NCBI RefSeq assembly: GCF_900129385.1
Contig: NZ_FQVO01000006.1
Location: 170,434-234,433 of the forward strand
Length of the DNA: 64,000 bases
Origin: Chryseobacterium takakiae
Lineage (GTDB): Bacteria; Bacteroidota; Bacteroidia; Flavobacteriales; Weeksellaceae
Direction: 5' to 3'
Part shown: positions 36,370 to 44,814 of the stretch, piece after piece
How positions within the stretch are numbered: position 1 is the first letter of the stretch
Layout: every line of letters begins with the position of its first letter
Translations under genes and position numbers: made by a program
The notes under the pieces: model-generated
What the model saw: only the letters and a program-made list of their open reading frames with translations
What the model was told of the DNA's origin: nothing
The model's database searches: none

Positions 36370-36705
36370 ATGAAAAAAAACAAAACTTCACAGCCGGACT
36401 TTAAAAGAATTTATACTGATATCCTGCAAAAGAAATTCCCGGAAAAAAAAGAACTTTGTGATAAAATCCTCAGTAAAAAGACTCTTTCCGAACTGGATGT
36501 TATTGCAATTAACAATATAATATTTACTCCTGTTTCAGAAGATATCATCAAATCCAATCAGCAGCACCGGTCGTACAGCAAGTCTACCATTATCAAAATT
36601 CTAGAATTCCAGAAAGAGCACGGCCTGAACAATACCAAACTCGCGCTGCATTATAAACTGAGCCGAAATACGGTTTCAAGATGGAAAAAACTTTTTATTG
36701 TATAA
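36370..36705 (+). CDS. small helix-turn-helix protein, second of the pair
   Basis: The 111-residue product begins with a Lys-rich segment, then a helical domain (FKRIYTDILQKKFPEKKE, then LSELDVIAINNIIF) and a C-terminal helix-turn-helix (KLALHYKLSRNTVSRWKKLF). It has the same fold order as its upstream partner but only weak sequence likeness. The one-base gap and following terminator show the two are one transcription unit. Function unknown; a regulator or a domesticated transposase fragment are possible. Confidence 0.75.
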   Translation: MKKNKTSQPDFKRIYTDILQKKFPEKKELCDKILSKKTLSELDVIAINNIIFTPVSEDIIKSNQQHRSYSKSTIIKILEFQKEHGLNNTKLALHYKLSRNTVSRWKKLFIV

Positions 36706-36718
36706 AATACTATAGCCG

Positions 36719-36745
36719 CTTTGCCTTTATGGCAAAGTTTTTTTT
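36719..36745 (+). terminator. intrinsic terminator after the HTH pair
   Basis: CTTTGCC and GGCAAAG form a 7-bp stem with a 5-nt loop followed by eight T. Confidence 0.88.
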
Positions 36746-36802
36746 AGATATTAGGAATACTTTTTGAATGCTTATGGCTTGTTTTTATTACTTTTATGCA
36801 TT

Positions 36803-38452
36803 ATGTTTAATAAGCAACAAAGAAAGCTGAAAAGATCTGCAAAACTCATCTCTGTACTAAGCAAGTATGGATTTAAAGATCTTCTGGCAAGAATGAATGT
36901 CGGAAATAAGCAGGCTGAAGTTTCTTCCGATCTTGAAGAAATCATTTCAAAAGGAACCGTTTATGAAAGAATAAGAATGGCTCTGGAAGAGTTGGGACCT
37001 ACCTTTGTAAAACTCGGCCAGACCTTTAGCAACCGGGAAGATCTTCTTCCTCCGGAACTGATCCAGGAACTGCAGAAACTTCAGGATAAAGTAGATCAAC
37101 TAGAGATGAATGTTGCCGAAATCCTCGAAAATGAATGCAATATTTCTGTTTCGGAGCACTTTTCCGAAATTCAAAACGAGCCTCTGGCTACCGCTTCCAT
37201 TGCGCAGGTTTACAAAGCTTTCCTGACAGACGGAACACAGGTCATTCTTAAAATAAAAAAACCGGATGTTCAGAAAATCATAGAAGATGATCTTTTGTTG
37301 ATCAAAGATCTGGAGAAACTGATTTCATCCTATTCTGAAATCGGAGAAAAACTTAATCTTAAACAGGCCATTTCAACTTTTGAAAAATCTTTGCTGGAAG
37401 AGGTTTCACTGATTAATGAAAAAGAAAATATTCTTCAGTTCAGAAGAAATTTTAAAAACAGCAAAGAAACGTATGTACCGAAGGTCTACGAAGAATTTTC
37501 CAACAATAATATACTTTGTATGGAGTTTGTTGACGGAATTAAAGTAACCGATAAAGCGGCATTGTTAGCAAATTCCATAAGTCCGGTCATTGTTTCCGAA
37601 GCCGGGTTGCGGCTCTTTGTCTCACAGATTCTCGACTATGGTTTTTTTCACGCAGATCCTCATGCCGGAAATATCCTGGTAAAAAAAGATGGAAAAGTTG
37701 TTTTCATAGATTTTGGTGCGGTAGGTAAAATTCCGCCGAATGATAAAGAAATCCTGGAAGATCTTATCGTAAGTTTCGTCGCAAAAAATCCGCATAAAAT
37801 TGTACGTTACCTTAAAAAAATGGCAGTCAGCTATCAGATTCCGGATGAAAGGAGATTCGAGGGTGATGTGGAAGATATTCTGGATTTTGTTCACAGCACA
37901 TCACTCAAAGAGATTGATCCGCATGCGGTGATGAACAAAATGAAAGATGTCCTGAAAGATAACCGCCTCTACATGCCGGATTATTTTTATCTTCTGTTTA
38001 AAGGTATAGGATTGATTGAAGGCGTAGGCCGCACCATTAATCCTGATTTGGATGTTGTGAAAAGCCTGCATCCGTACACCAAAAAAATATTCGCTAAAAA
38101 GATAAGTCCGCAGAATATCTTGAAAACCGGGATGGATAAAATGATGACCTTTACCGATAATGTAGATGAAATCCCGAAAGAATTACGTTCCGTACTTCAG
38201 AAGCTGGACGAAAATAAATTCACTGTTACCAGTGAAATTAAAAATATTGAGAAGACCAACCAGTTAATCAAGTCAAGCATTGTCAATCTTATTCTCACGA
38301 TAATCCTGGGTGCGAATATCATCGCCACGGCAATTGTGTTTGTCTCGGAATCCGGACCTAAAGTTGGGGAAATGTCTCTCGTAGCCGTTCTTGGATTTAT
38401 ATTTTCAATGGTCTTGACAATCATTATCTTGCTGAGAATCACCAGGAAATAG
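36803..38452 (+). CDS. ABC1/UbiB-family atypical protein kinase-like protein
   Basis: The 549-residue protein begins MFNKQQRKLKRSAK. An upstream in-frame TTG at 36764 was rejected because it falls in a probable promoter TTG element. It carries the ABC1 hallmarks: the KxGQ motif in FVKLGQTFSNREDLLP, the alanine-rich loop ATASIAQVYKA, the ExD-type LCMEFVDG, FFHADPHAGNILV and VFIDFGAVG. Two C-terminal membrane helices lie at about residues 490-545. Family members such as UbiB support ubiquinone or isoprenoid metabolism; this organism class uses menaquinone, so a general lipid or quinone role is more likely. Confidence 0.92.
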   Translation: MFNKQQRKLKRSAKLISVLSKYGFKDLLARMNVGNKQAEVSSDLEEIISKGTVYERIRMALEELGPTFVKLGQTFSNREDLLPPELIQELQKLQDKVDQLEMNVAEILENECNISVSEHFSEIQNEPLATASIAQVYKAFLTDGTQVILKIKKPDVQKIIEDDLLLIKDLEKLISSYSEIGEKLNLKQAISTFEKSLLEEVSLINEKENILQFRRNFKNSKETYVPKVYEEFSNNNILCMEFVDGIKVTDKAALLANSISPVIVSEAGLRLFVSQILDYGFFHADPHAGNILVKKDGKVVFIDFGAVGKIPPNDKEILEDLIVSFVAKNPHKIVRYLKKMAVSYQIPDERRFEGDVEDILDFVHSTSLKEIDPHAVMNKMKDVLKDNRLYMPDYFYLLFKGIGLIEGVGRTINPDLDVVKSLHPYTKKIFAKKISPQNILKTGMDKMMTFTDNVDEIPKELRSVLQKLDENKFTVTSEIKNIEKTNQLIKSSIVNLILTIILGANIIATAIVFVSESGPKVGEMSLVAVLGFIFSMVLTIIILLRITRK

Positions 38453-38463
38453 CAACTCTTATC

Positions 38464-38811
38464 TTAATGTGATTGGATACCGTAATCTTTCATCAGTTCC
38501 GTCCCGTAATCCCGTAGAATTCCTACGATCTCAGAAGCTTTTTTACCTCTTTCGGTAATAGAGTATTCCGTTCTGGGCGGAACTTCAGGGAAAATTTCTT
38601 TTGTTATAAATCCGTCTTCTGTCAATTCTTTCAGGCATTTGGAAAGCATTCGGTGGGAAATGTGCGGGATACTCGCTGCAAGCTCAGAATAACGCCACGC
38701 TCTGTCTTTTATACGCCATAAGATAGGCATTTTGTAGGTTCCTCCTATTTTGCTCATCGCAAATTCTACAGGATTATGGAAAACGTGATGATCAGAAATA
38801 AAATTAGGCAT
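38464..38811 (-). CDS. HxlR-family winged-helix transcription regulator
   Basis: The 115-residue protein has the HxlR pattern: an N-terminal VEFAMSKIGGTYKMPILWRI helix pair, the RYSELAASIPHISHRMLSKCLKEL recognition helix and the wing PRTEYSITERGKK. No CxxC cysteine at the usual N-terminal redox position was seen (the segment HNPVEFA replaces it). Such regulators often sense redox or aldehyde signals and control a divergent oxidoreductase gene. Here the divergent partner is a nucleotide-binding oxidoreductase, with three shared half-sites between the genes. Confidence 0.92.
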   Translation of the reverse strand: MPNFISDHHVFHNPVEFAMSKIGGTYKMPILWRIKDRAWRYSELAASIPHISHRMLSKCLKELTEDGFITKEIFPEVPPRTEYSITERGKKASEIVGILRDYGTELMKDYGIQSH

Positions 38812-38835
38812 ACTTACATTTTTGTGTGTTTCTCA

Positions 38836-38843
38836 CAAAGATA
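38836..38843 (-). promoter_or_regulatory. -7 promoter box of the HxlR gene
   Basis: TATCTTTG on the reverse strand, 24 nt ahead of the start codon, is a full match to TAnnTTTG. Confidence 0.65.
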
Positions 38844-38847
38844 AACA

Positions 38848-38882
38848 ATATAGCTTTTTATCCAAATAGCACGCTATATTTG
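38848..38882. promoter_or_regulatory. candidate HxlR operator overlapping the divergent promoter
   Basis: ATATAGC at 38848-38854 and GCTATAT at 38873-38879 are exact inverted copies 18 nt apart. Inside lies a second inverted pair, ATAGC (38866-38870) and GCTAT (38873-38877). The right-hand half-site overlaps a TATATTTG box (38875-38882) that is the likely -7 of the divergent oxidoreductase gene. Repression by occlusion is the obvious model. Confidence 0.55.
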
Positions 38883-38948
38883 TTGTATTAATCTGAAAAT
38901 GATAGTGTTCAGATAACAATACATTCAATCTAATAATAAATATAAATT

Positions 38949-39563
38949 ATGAATATCGCAATTATCGGTTCGGGAAATGTAGGCGGAGCTTTAGCTCAGC
39001 AATGGATAAAAGCAGGCCACAATGTTTTGATCGGAGCTCAGTTTCCTTTGAGTGAAAAAAATCTTGACCTGGCAACGAAAATAGGCGAGGACCGTTTTGC
39101 CGTTATAGAAAATGCAGTAAAACAATGCGAAGTCATTCTCATTGCAACACCTCCGGAAGCCGTTTTTGAAATCGTGGAAAAAATTGGTAATGCATCAGGA
39201 AAAATAATTATCGATGCGACCAATGCAATTATGAAAAATCCCGGGCCCTACAAAACAGTTTATCATGCCTTAACAGATAAAACAAATGCTGAGATCGTAA
39301 AATGTTTTAATACAACCGGCTTTGAAAATATGCTGAATCCTTTATACCGTGGTGAAGGAATTGATATGTTCATGGCGGGCGACAGTGAAAAAGCTAAAGA
39401 AGTTGCTAAAAAACTTGCTTTGGATTGTGGTTTCGGCTCGTGTATCGATTTTGGAAAATCTGACAAAGTAGAGCTTCTGGAAAAATTTGCTCTTTCTTGG
39501 ATCAATCTCGCCATCATGCAGGGATTAGGACGTAATATCGCTTTCAGAGTGGTAAACAGATAA
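38949..39563 (+). CDS. NADPH-binding F420-reductase-like oxidoreductase
   Basis: The 204-residue protein has a Rossmann fold starting with MNIAIIGSGNVGGALAQQW (GxGxxG) and a second conserved block IIDATNAI near residue 95-102. It ends without the long C-terminal domain of larger dehydrogenases. It matches the F420-dependent NADP reductase-like family, whose members in non-F420 bacteria probably use other cofactors. Divergent from the HxlR regulator. Confidence 0.88.
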   Translation: MNIAIIGSGNVGGALAQQWIKAGHNVLIGAQFPLSEKNLDLATKIGEDRFAVIENAVKQCEVILIATPPEAVFEIVEKIGNASGKIIIDATNAIMKNPGPYKTVYHALTDKTNAEIVKCFNTTGFENMLNPLYRGEGIDMFMAGDSEKAKEVAKKLALDCGFGSCIDFGKSDKVELLEKFALSWINLAIMQGLGRNIAFRVVNR

Positions 39564-39618
39564 GCAACGGCTGCCAAGACTTACCGGATCAGTCTTATAT
39601 TCTCAAAAATTAATTGCC

Positions 39619-39626
39619 TATCTTTG
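39619..39626 (+). promoter_or_regulatory. -7 promoter box directly ahead of the helicase gene
   Basis: TATCTTTG ends 4 nt before the ATG at 39631. Transcription is therefore predicted to start at or within a few bases of the start codon. Confidence 0.65.
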
Positions 39627-39630
39627 CAAA

Positions 39631-40983
39631 ATGGAAAAACTCACTTTTGCAGATTTTGACCTTCCGGTTAAAATTCTTGATGTTTTGGCAGACCTGGAAT
39701 TATTCGAGCCTACACCGATTCAGGAGAAGAGCCTGAAGCCGATCCTTTCCGGACGCGATGTGATGGGAATTGCACAGACCGGTACCGGAAAAACACTGGC
39801 CTATCTTTTACCTGTCCTTAAAACCTGGAAATACAATAAGAGCGGAAATCCTACAGTTCTTATTCTTGTACCCACAAGGGAGCTCGTAGTGCAGGTAACG
39901 GAAATTATTGAGAAGCTGACAGAAAATATCACGGCAAGAGTGATCGGGATTTATGGAGGTAAAAATATCAATACTCAAAAGCTTTTATTCGACGGTGGCT
40001 GCGATATTCTGGTAGGAACTCCGGGAAGGGTAATGGACCTTGCGATCGACAATGCAATTTCCCTCAGGGAAGTTCAGAAACTTATCATTGATGAATTTGA
40101 TGAAATGCTGAATCTCGGTTTCAGACCGCAGCTGACTCACATTTTTGAAATGATGAAAGAGAAAAGACAGAACATCCTTTTTTCCGCAACCATGACGGAA
40201 GCGGTGGATGATATGCTGGACGAATATTTTGCCAGTCCTGTTGAAATTTCCCTCGCAAAATCCGGTACGCCGCTTGAAAAAATTGAACAGACCGCTTATA
40301 AAGTTGAGAATTTCAATACCAAAATCAACCTGTTGGAATATCTCCTGAAGCGTGATGACGAGATGTCTAAAGTATTGATATTCAATAATAACAAGAAAAA
40401 TGCAGATCTTCTCTTTACTAAAATCAGTGAGCTTTTTCCGGATCAGTTTGATGTGATCCATTCCAATAAGTCTCAGAACTACAGGTTAAAAGCTATGAAG
40501 AGCTTTGAAAATGAAGAGATAAGAGGCTTAATCACAACAGACGTTATGGCAAGAGGTCTTGACATTTCAGATATTACGCATGTGATCAACTTTGAGACCC
40601 CTGATATTCCGGAGCAGTATATTCACAGAATCGGTAGAACGGGTAGGGCAGACAAAGACGGGAAAGCGGTAACATTTGTTACGAAAAAAGAAGAACCGTT
40701 GATTCTGGATATTGAATTATTGATGGATAAAGAGTTGAAATTCATCGATTTCCCTGAAGAAGTCAAGATAAATCCTAAGAAAATTGCATCTGAAGAGGAG
40801 CAGGTTTCCATGAAAAATCCGGCCCAGGTAAAACTGAATGAAGGCGGAGGGGCATTCCACGAAAAGAAAGCCAAAAACACCAAGGAAAACTGGGGAGGAC
40901 CCTCCAAAAGAAAAGCTCCGAAAAAATTCGGTGCCAACAGGGCCCAGCAAAAAGCGATTTCAAAATCCAAGAAAAAGAAATAA
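39631..40983 (+). CDS. DEAD-box-type ATP-dependent RNA helicase with DEFD motif
   Basis: The 450-residue protein carries the helicase motifs Q (FEPTPIQ), I (AQTGTGKT), II as DEFD in LIIDEFDEML instead of DEAD, III (SAT), and VI (HRIGRTGRA). After the two RecA-like domains comes a basic C-terminal tail of about 85 residues rich in Lys, Gly and Pro that may bind RNA. Roles in ribosome assembly or mRNA turnover at low temperature are typical. The DEFD change is a conservative departure whose effect is unknown. The promoter box is nearly adjacent to the start codon. Confidence 0.95.
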   Translation: MEKLTFADFDLPVKILDVLADLELFEPTPIQEKSLKPILSGRDVMGIAQTGTGKTLAYLLPVLKTWKYNKSGNPTVLILVPTRELVVQVTEIIEKLTENITARVIGIYGGKNINTQKLLFDGGCDILVGTPGRVMDLAIDNAISLREVQKLIIDEFDEMLNLGFRPQLTHIFEMMKEKRQNILFSATMTEAVDDMLDEYFASPVEISLAKSGTPLEKIEQTAYKVENFNTKINLLEYLLKRDDEMSKVLIFNNNKKNADLLFTKISELFPDQFDVIHSNKSQNYRLKAMKSFENEEIRGLITTDVMARGLDISDITHVINFETPDIPEQYIHRIGRTGRADKDGKAVTFVTKKEEPLILDIELLMDKELKFIDFPEEVKINPKKIASEEEQVSMKNPAQVKLNEGGGAFHEKKAKNTKENWGGPSKRKAPKKFGANRAQQKAISKSKKKK

Positions 40984-40985
40984 AA

Positions 40986-41014
40986 AAACTCCCGAAATTT
41001 TCGGGAGTTTTTTT
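40986..41014. terminator. bidirectional intrinsic terminator
   Basis: AAACTCCCGAAA and TTTCGGGAGTTT form a long stem with T-rich flanks on both strands. It can end both the helicase gene and the converging TPR gene. Confidence 0.9.
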
Positions 41015-41062
41015 TATCATATTAAATATTACAATGAACACAGATCAAAGAATAATCGAAAA

Positions 41063-42028
41063 TCACTCAAAGTCTATATTGTTATTCTTTAAAATTTCCT
41101 TGAATTTATCTATCTTATCTTCTTGCTTCATTTTCCTGTAAATCAAACCCATTATTGTTTCTGCGTCAGTACGATAGGGAGATTTTTGTTGGTTATAGAT
41201 CTTGTAGGCTTTTGATATATAATCTAATCCTTTTTCATCATCCTTCAAACCATTAAAATAAACATTACCCATTCCATAATATACTTCAGGATCATTAGGA
41301 TATACTTTATCCAATTCCTTATAAGCATCAATAGCCTTTTGATGCTCTTTTTTGTACGAATATACTATCGGTATATTTTGTAATGCCATTTTTCCTTTCG
41401 GATCTACTTCAAGCGACTTTTTATAAGCTATCAGCGCCTTGTCGTAATCTTCGACTCTTCTGTAACAGACTCCTAAATTATCCCAGGCATAAGTGAAATC
41501 AGGATCTTCTACTACTGCGTTCTCATAGTTTTTTATGGCTTCCTTCCAATCTTCTTTTTTAGATGCCGCAATAGCTATATTATAAAATTCAATAGCCTTC
41601 TCATTTTTTGAGAGCTTTTCAGACTTACTTTCAGCAACGTTTACAGCATTTTTCAGACTAGGACAATTCTTCATCATATATCTTTCGATTGCATTATAGC
41701 TATCTTTATATTGTTCAGAATTTTGACTTGTATCTACGTTAATATTGATTTGTTTTTTTTGATTTTTTTTATCTGTTTTCTTAGAGTTTTTCTCAACATC
41801 AGCTAATAAACTTCCTAACTGTAATGCTAGAGTATTTTTATCGATACAACTATGAATATCTTTAATAACATCAGTTTTATTTCTGTTAAAAAGGCTGATA
41901 GAGTCTACACATTCACAAGCGTTCTCAGAAAGCTCTTCTATTAGCTTTTCCTGGGTAGATTTGTCCTGTGCTGATACAAGAAAGCAAAATAAAATCGATA
42001 GTAAAATGGTTATTTGTTTTTTTATCAT
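41063..42028 (-). CDS. secreted TPR-repeat protein
   Basis: The 321-residue product has a signal peptide ending near VSAQ (residue 20) and an N-terminal region of about 110 residues with a conserved ECVDSI motif. Four or more tetratricopeptide repeats then run from about residue 145 (AIEFYNIAIAASKKEDWKEA, DNLGVCYRRVEDYDKALIAY, GMGNVYFNG). TPR proteins mediate protein contacts. It lies 10 bp behind an SGNH hydrolase gene, so they may be cotranscribed. Confidence 0.88.
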   Translation of the reverse strand: MIKKQITILLSILFCFLVSAQDKSTQEKLIEELSENACECVDSISLFNRNKTDVIKDIHSCIDKNTLALQLGSLLADVEKNSKKTDKKNQKKQININVDTSQNSEQYKDSYNAIERYMMKNCPSLKNAVNVAESKSEKLSKNEKAIEFYNIAIAASKKEDWKEAIKNYENAVVEDPDFTYAWDNLGVCYRRVEDYDKALIAYKKSLEVDPKGKMALQNIPIVYSYKKEHQKAIDAYKELDKVYPNDPEVYYGMGNVYFNGLKDDEKGLDYISKAYKIYNQQKSPYRTDAETIMGLIYRKMKQEDKIDKFKEILKNNNIDFE

Positions 42029-42038
42029 GATTGAAAAA

Positions 42039-42692
42039 TTATTTCATATAAGGATTCATCACAGAAGTCCACAGCTTATATCCTTCCGGTGTCATGTGCA
42101 GCATGTCTTCCACAAAAAGATCTTTCCGTACGTTTCCGTTGGCATCCTGCATTACTTTTGTGATATCAATAAACGCTGCATTAGGCTGCTTTTTCATGAA
42201 AGCGGCAATTTTTTTATTCGCTTCCTTCATTTGGGGCCAAAGCTTTTCGCGGCTCGGAGAATATTTGATGGAAATATAATCAATTTCGATTTTCGGAAAT
42301 TTAGTCCGTATTTTTTGATAAAAAGTTTTGAATCTTTCTACCACAACATCAGCTTTCAGTTGGTCATCATCCGCAAAATCATTTTCACCGCAATAAATGA
42401 TAATTTGTTTGGGCTGATAATTTAAAAGATCATGGGCATAATAGTTAAGATCTGTTAATCGTGAACCGCCAAAACCTCTGTTAATGATGGTTTTATCCGG
42501 AAAATAATCGCCGACATCTGTCCATTTTGTAAATGATGAACTTCCTATCAGAAGGATGGCATCTTTAGGTGGTGGCGTTTCCTGATCTTGTTTTTTAAAA
42601 GTCTGTATGTCCTGCCAGAACATCGGTTTTTTTTCCTGCGAAAAGAAAAGGGCAAAAGTCAGCAATAAAAATGCTGATAACATCTTCTTCAT
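42039..42692 (-). CDS. secreted SGNH/GDSL-family hydrolase
   Basis: The 217-residue protein has a signal peptide ending near FFSQ (residue 19). SGNH blocks are visible: the catalytic Ser in LIGSSSFTKW, Gly in GFGGSRL, Asn in YCGENDFADD, and Asp/His in DMLHMTPEGY. Such enzymes remove acetyl groups or hydrolyse lipids; the substrate is unknown. Confidence 0.9.
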   Translation of the reverse strand: MKKMLSAFLLLTFALFFSQEKKPMFWQDIQTFKKQDQETPPPKDAILLIGSSSFTKWTDVGDYFPDKTIINRGFGGSRLTDLNYYAHDLLNYQPKQIIIYCGENDFADDDQLKADVVVERFKTFYQKIRTKFPKIEIDYISIKYSPSREKLWPQMKEANKKIAAFMKKQPNAAFIDITKVMQDANGNVRKDLFVEDMLHMTPEGYKLWTSVMNPYMK

Positions 42693-42724
42693 TATATAAT
42701 CATTTAAAAGTTCCTTTCATTAAA

Positions 42725-42747
42725 AAACTCCCGAATTCCGGGAGTTT
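42725..42747 (-). terminator. intrinsic terminator of the lipocalin-like gene
   Basis: AAACTCCCG and CGGGAGTTT pair around a short loop; on the reverse strand the hairpin is followed by TTTTTT. Confidence 0.82.
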
Positions 42748-42750
42748 CTG

Positions 42751-43212
42751 TTATCTTTTTAAAGAAATGTAGGTGTAATCAATCACCTGATCTCCATTCT
42801 GGTCTATGTTTCCGAACATCTGTTTAAGCCGCATCTCCGAGCTTGTAAGAACAACTACCTGATATGGTCTGGGGCTGTCATTTGTATATTTTATGGTAAG
42901 GTTTTTAGTCTCAGTATCATAATCATATGTCCCTTCTGATTTGTAAGTGAGCTGACAGTCTGTTCCCGTTCCTGTATACGCTGAAAAAGCTGTGTAAAAA
43001 TCCGTTCTGTATTCGATGGTATTTTTAGCCTCGCAGCCGGTTGGAACATCTGTTCCAAGCACTGTCTTGTCGTCTTTTCCTGAAATTACTTCTGTTTTAC
43101 TGATTTTCCATTCACCTTTCATCATATCCATTTCATAAGCTTGGATATCATCATCTTCACATGAACTAAGCACTAATGCTGAAAAGGCAAATAAAAGTAA
43201 TTGTTTTTTCAT
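42751..43212 (-). CDS. lipocalin-like lipoprotein
   Basis: The 153-residue product has Cys18 in a lipobox (VLSSC) followed by an acidic stretch. The mature part has the look of the lipocalin-like domain of Bacteroidota lipoproteins: MMKGEWKISKTEV at the first strand, EAKNTIEYRTDFY in the middle and MRLKQMF near the end. Ligand unknown. A -7 box on the same strand lies only 5 nt ahead of its ATG. Confidence 0.82.
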   Translation of the reverse strand: MKKQLLLFAFSALVLSSCEDDDIQAYEMDMMKGEWKISKTEVISGKDDKTVLGTDVPTGCEAKNTIEYRTDFYTAFSAYTGTGTDCQLTYKSEGTYDYDTETKNLTIKYTNDSPRPYQVVVLTSSEMRLKQMFGNIDQNGDQVIDYTYISLKR

Positions 43213-43217
43213 TTTTA

Positions 43218-43225
43218 CAAATTTA
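43218..43225 (-). promoter_or_regulatory. -7 promoter box directly ahead of the lipocalin-like gene
   Basis: TAAATTTG on the reverse strand ends 5 nt before the ATG, so the mRNA probably has little or no leader. Confidence 0.6.
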
Positions 43226-43400
43226 AGAATATGCTAAAATATAAATAAATTTGAAATATCTCTAATGAAATTAAGGTTTTTTAAACGAATGTTTGTAAAC
43301 AAAATAATTTACCAGAAGTTTGAAGATGGTGATGGTAAGTTATAATCCATTTCTGAATTTCAAATAACTTATATCTTCCAACTTCACGTTTCCTGCTTCT

Positions 43401-44564
43401 TTAATAGCTCATTTCTACGATCTTCCTTGCATCCTGAGGTGTAAGTTTTTTATACTCGCCAAGACCGGTCCAGTTCCTCTCCGTGAATGCTTTTTCCACT
43501 CTTTCTCCTGTACCCTGAAAATCTTGCGTATATTCTGAAAGTTTAGTCTGAATATGTAGGCTGTGGAAAAATTCTTCCAGTTTTCTGATTCCGGCTTCTG
43601 CCCGTTCTTCAAGACTACCGTTTGTAATTCCCCACACTCTTTCTGCGTATTGAGCCAGTTTCCCTTTTTTAGAGTCGAAGTTATAGCGATAGTGAGAAGG
43701 AGCGATAATAGCCAGTGTTCTCGCATGATCGATCCCAAAATACGCGGTCAGTTCGTGACCCATGGCGTGAACGGCCCAGTCGGTAATAACCCCTTTCTGA
43801 ATCAGTCCATTAAGGGCCATTGTACAGCACCACATAAAATTCCCGGCTGCTTCGTAATCAAAATCATCTGCCAGAACTTTCGGAGCCGTTTCCTGTAGGC
43901 TGATCAAAATGCTTTCTGCAATTCTTTCCTGCAAATCTGCAGAGGAAGGTGCGGTCATATATTGTTCTAAGACATGCGTATAAGCATCTGTTAAACCGTT
44001 TACAATTTGTTTTGGCGGGATGGATCTTACCACTTCAGGATCCAGTACGGAAAACTGAGGGAAAAGACCCGGACCGCCGGAAGACAATTTTTCATTGGTC
44101 TCTCTTCTTGAAATCACATAGCCGGAATTCATTTCAGAACCGGTTGCCGGCAATGTAAGAACCGTTCCGAAAGGCAATCCTTCACCTTCAAAAGTTCTTA
44201 CCGATTTTCTCAGTATTTCCCACGGCTCACCATTATAATTGGCAGCAGCAGAGAGAAATTTGGTTCCGTCGATTACCGATCCTCCGCCCACGGCCAGAAG
44301 GAAGTCTATGTTTTTTTCTTTAATGAAGTTCAAAGCATCAATCAGAATTTCATATTCAGGATTGGCAGGGACGCCTCCAAATTCATAGATTTCATGGCCT
44401 TTCAGCGCTTCTTTTACCTGGTCGTAAACACCGTTGTTCTTGATGCTTCCGCCGCCGTAGATTAGTAAAACTTTAGCGTTTGCCGGGACTTCTTTGGAAA
44501 TTTTGGCAATTTCCCCTTTACCGAAAAGTATTTTAGTTGGATTTTTAAACTCGAAATTAAGCAT
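43401..44564 (-). CDS. iron-containing alcohol dehydrogenase, YqhD/BDH-like
   Basis: The 387-residue protein is of the NAD(P)-dependent iron alcohol dehydrogenase family, in the YqhD/butanol dehydrogenase branch. It has LLIYGGGSIKNNGVYDQV near residue 33-50 and the cofactor loop LAVGGGSVIDGTKF. Metal ligands are expected in NGLTDAYTHVLEQY, WAVHAMGHELTAY and IDHARTLAI. YqhD-type enzymes reduce short-chain and peroxidation-derived aldehydes with NADPH. It has its own -7 box at 44587-44594. Confidence 0.95.
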   Translation of the reverse strand: MLNFEFKNPTKILFGKGEIAKISKEVPANAKVLLIYGGGSIKNNGVYDQVKEALKGHEIYEFGGVPANPEYEILIDALNFIKEKNIDFLLAVGGGSVIDGTKFLSAAANYNGEPWEILRKSVRTFEGEGLPFGTVLTLPATGSEMNSGYVISRRETNEKLSSGGPGLFPQFSVLDPEVVRSIPPKQIVNGLTDAYTHVLEQYMTAPSSADLQERIAESILISLQETAPKVLADDFDYEAAGNFMWCCTMALNGLIQKGVITDWAVHAMGHELTAYFGIDHARTLAIIAPSHYRYNFDSKKGKLAQYAERVWGITNGSLEERAEAGIRKLEEFFHSLHIQTKLSEYTQDFQGTGERVEKAFTERNWTGLGEYKKLTPQDARKIVEMSY

Positions 44565-44586
44565 TGTTCTTAAATTTATTTTGATT

Positions 44587-44594
44587 CAAATGTA
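44587..44594 (-). promoter_or_regulatory. -7 promoter box of the alcohol dehydrogenase gene
   Basis: TACATTTG on the reverse strand, 22 nt ahead of the start codon, fully matches TAnnTTTG. Confidence 0.65.
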
Positions 44595-44673
44595 CGGAAT
44601 GCTTCATAATATCTGAGTTAACAAAGGTTTAAAATTTTAATGACTGATTTTTATGAAAACTATCAGATAGTGT

Positions 44674-44782
44674 CGTCAGTTCGAGTAAAATTCTGAAAGA
44701 ATTTATATCGAGAACCTGTTAGCTAAAAAGTTCTCGATACAATTTTTCTCCATTTCATTGCGAAAAATCACTCGAACTGACG
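44674..44782. repeat. large hairpin repeat, copy 1
   Basis: CGTCAGTTCGAGT at the left end and ACTCGAACTGACG at the right end are perfect reverse complements, and an inner pair ATCGAGAAC / GTTCTCGAT lies between. Copy 2 (44815-44922) is a near-identical direct repeat. Similar sequences are familiar from many Flavobacteriia intergenic regions. Confidence 0.85.
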
Positions 44783-44814
44783 TGTATTTAAAAAGGTATC
44801 ATATATTTTCAACT

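Noticed and set aside
36764..36802. TTG start for the ABC1-type protein
   Set aside because: It coincides with a probable -33 TTG element, and MFNKQQRK at 36803 is a normal start.
39985..40461. 158-codon frame antisense to the helicase gene
   Set aside because: It is entirely within conserved helicase sequence with no own promoter.
41961..42425. 154-codon forward frame across the TPR and SGNH genes
   Set aside because: It is antisense to two recognisable genes and has no recognisable domain.
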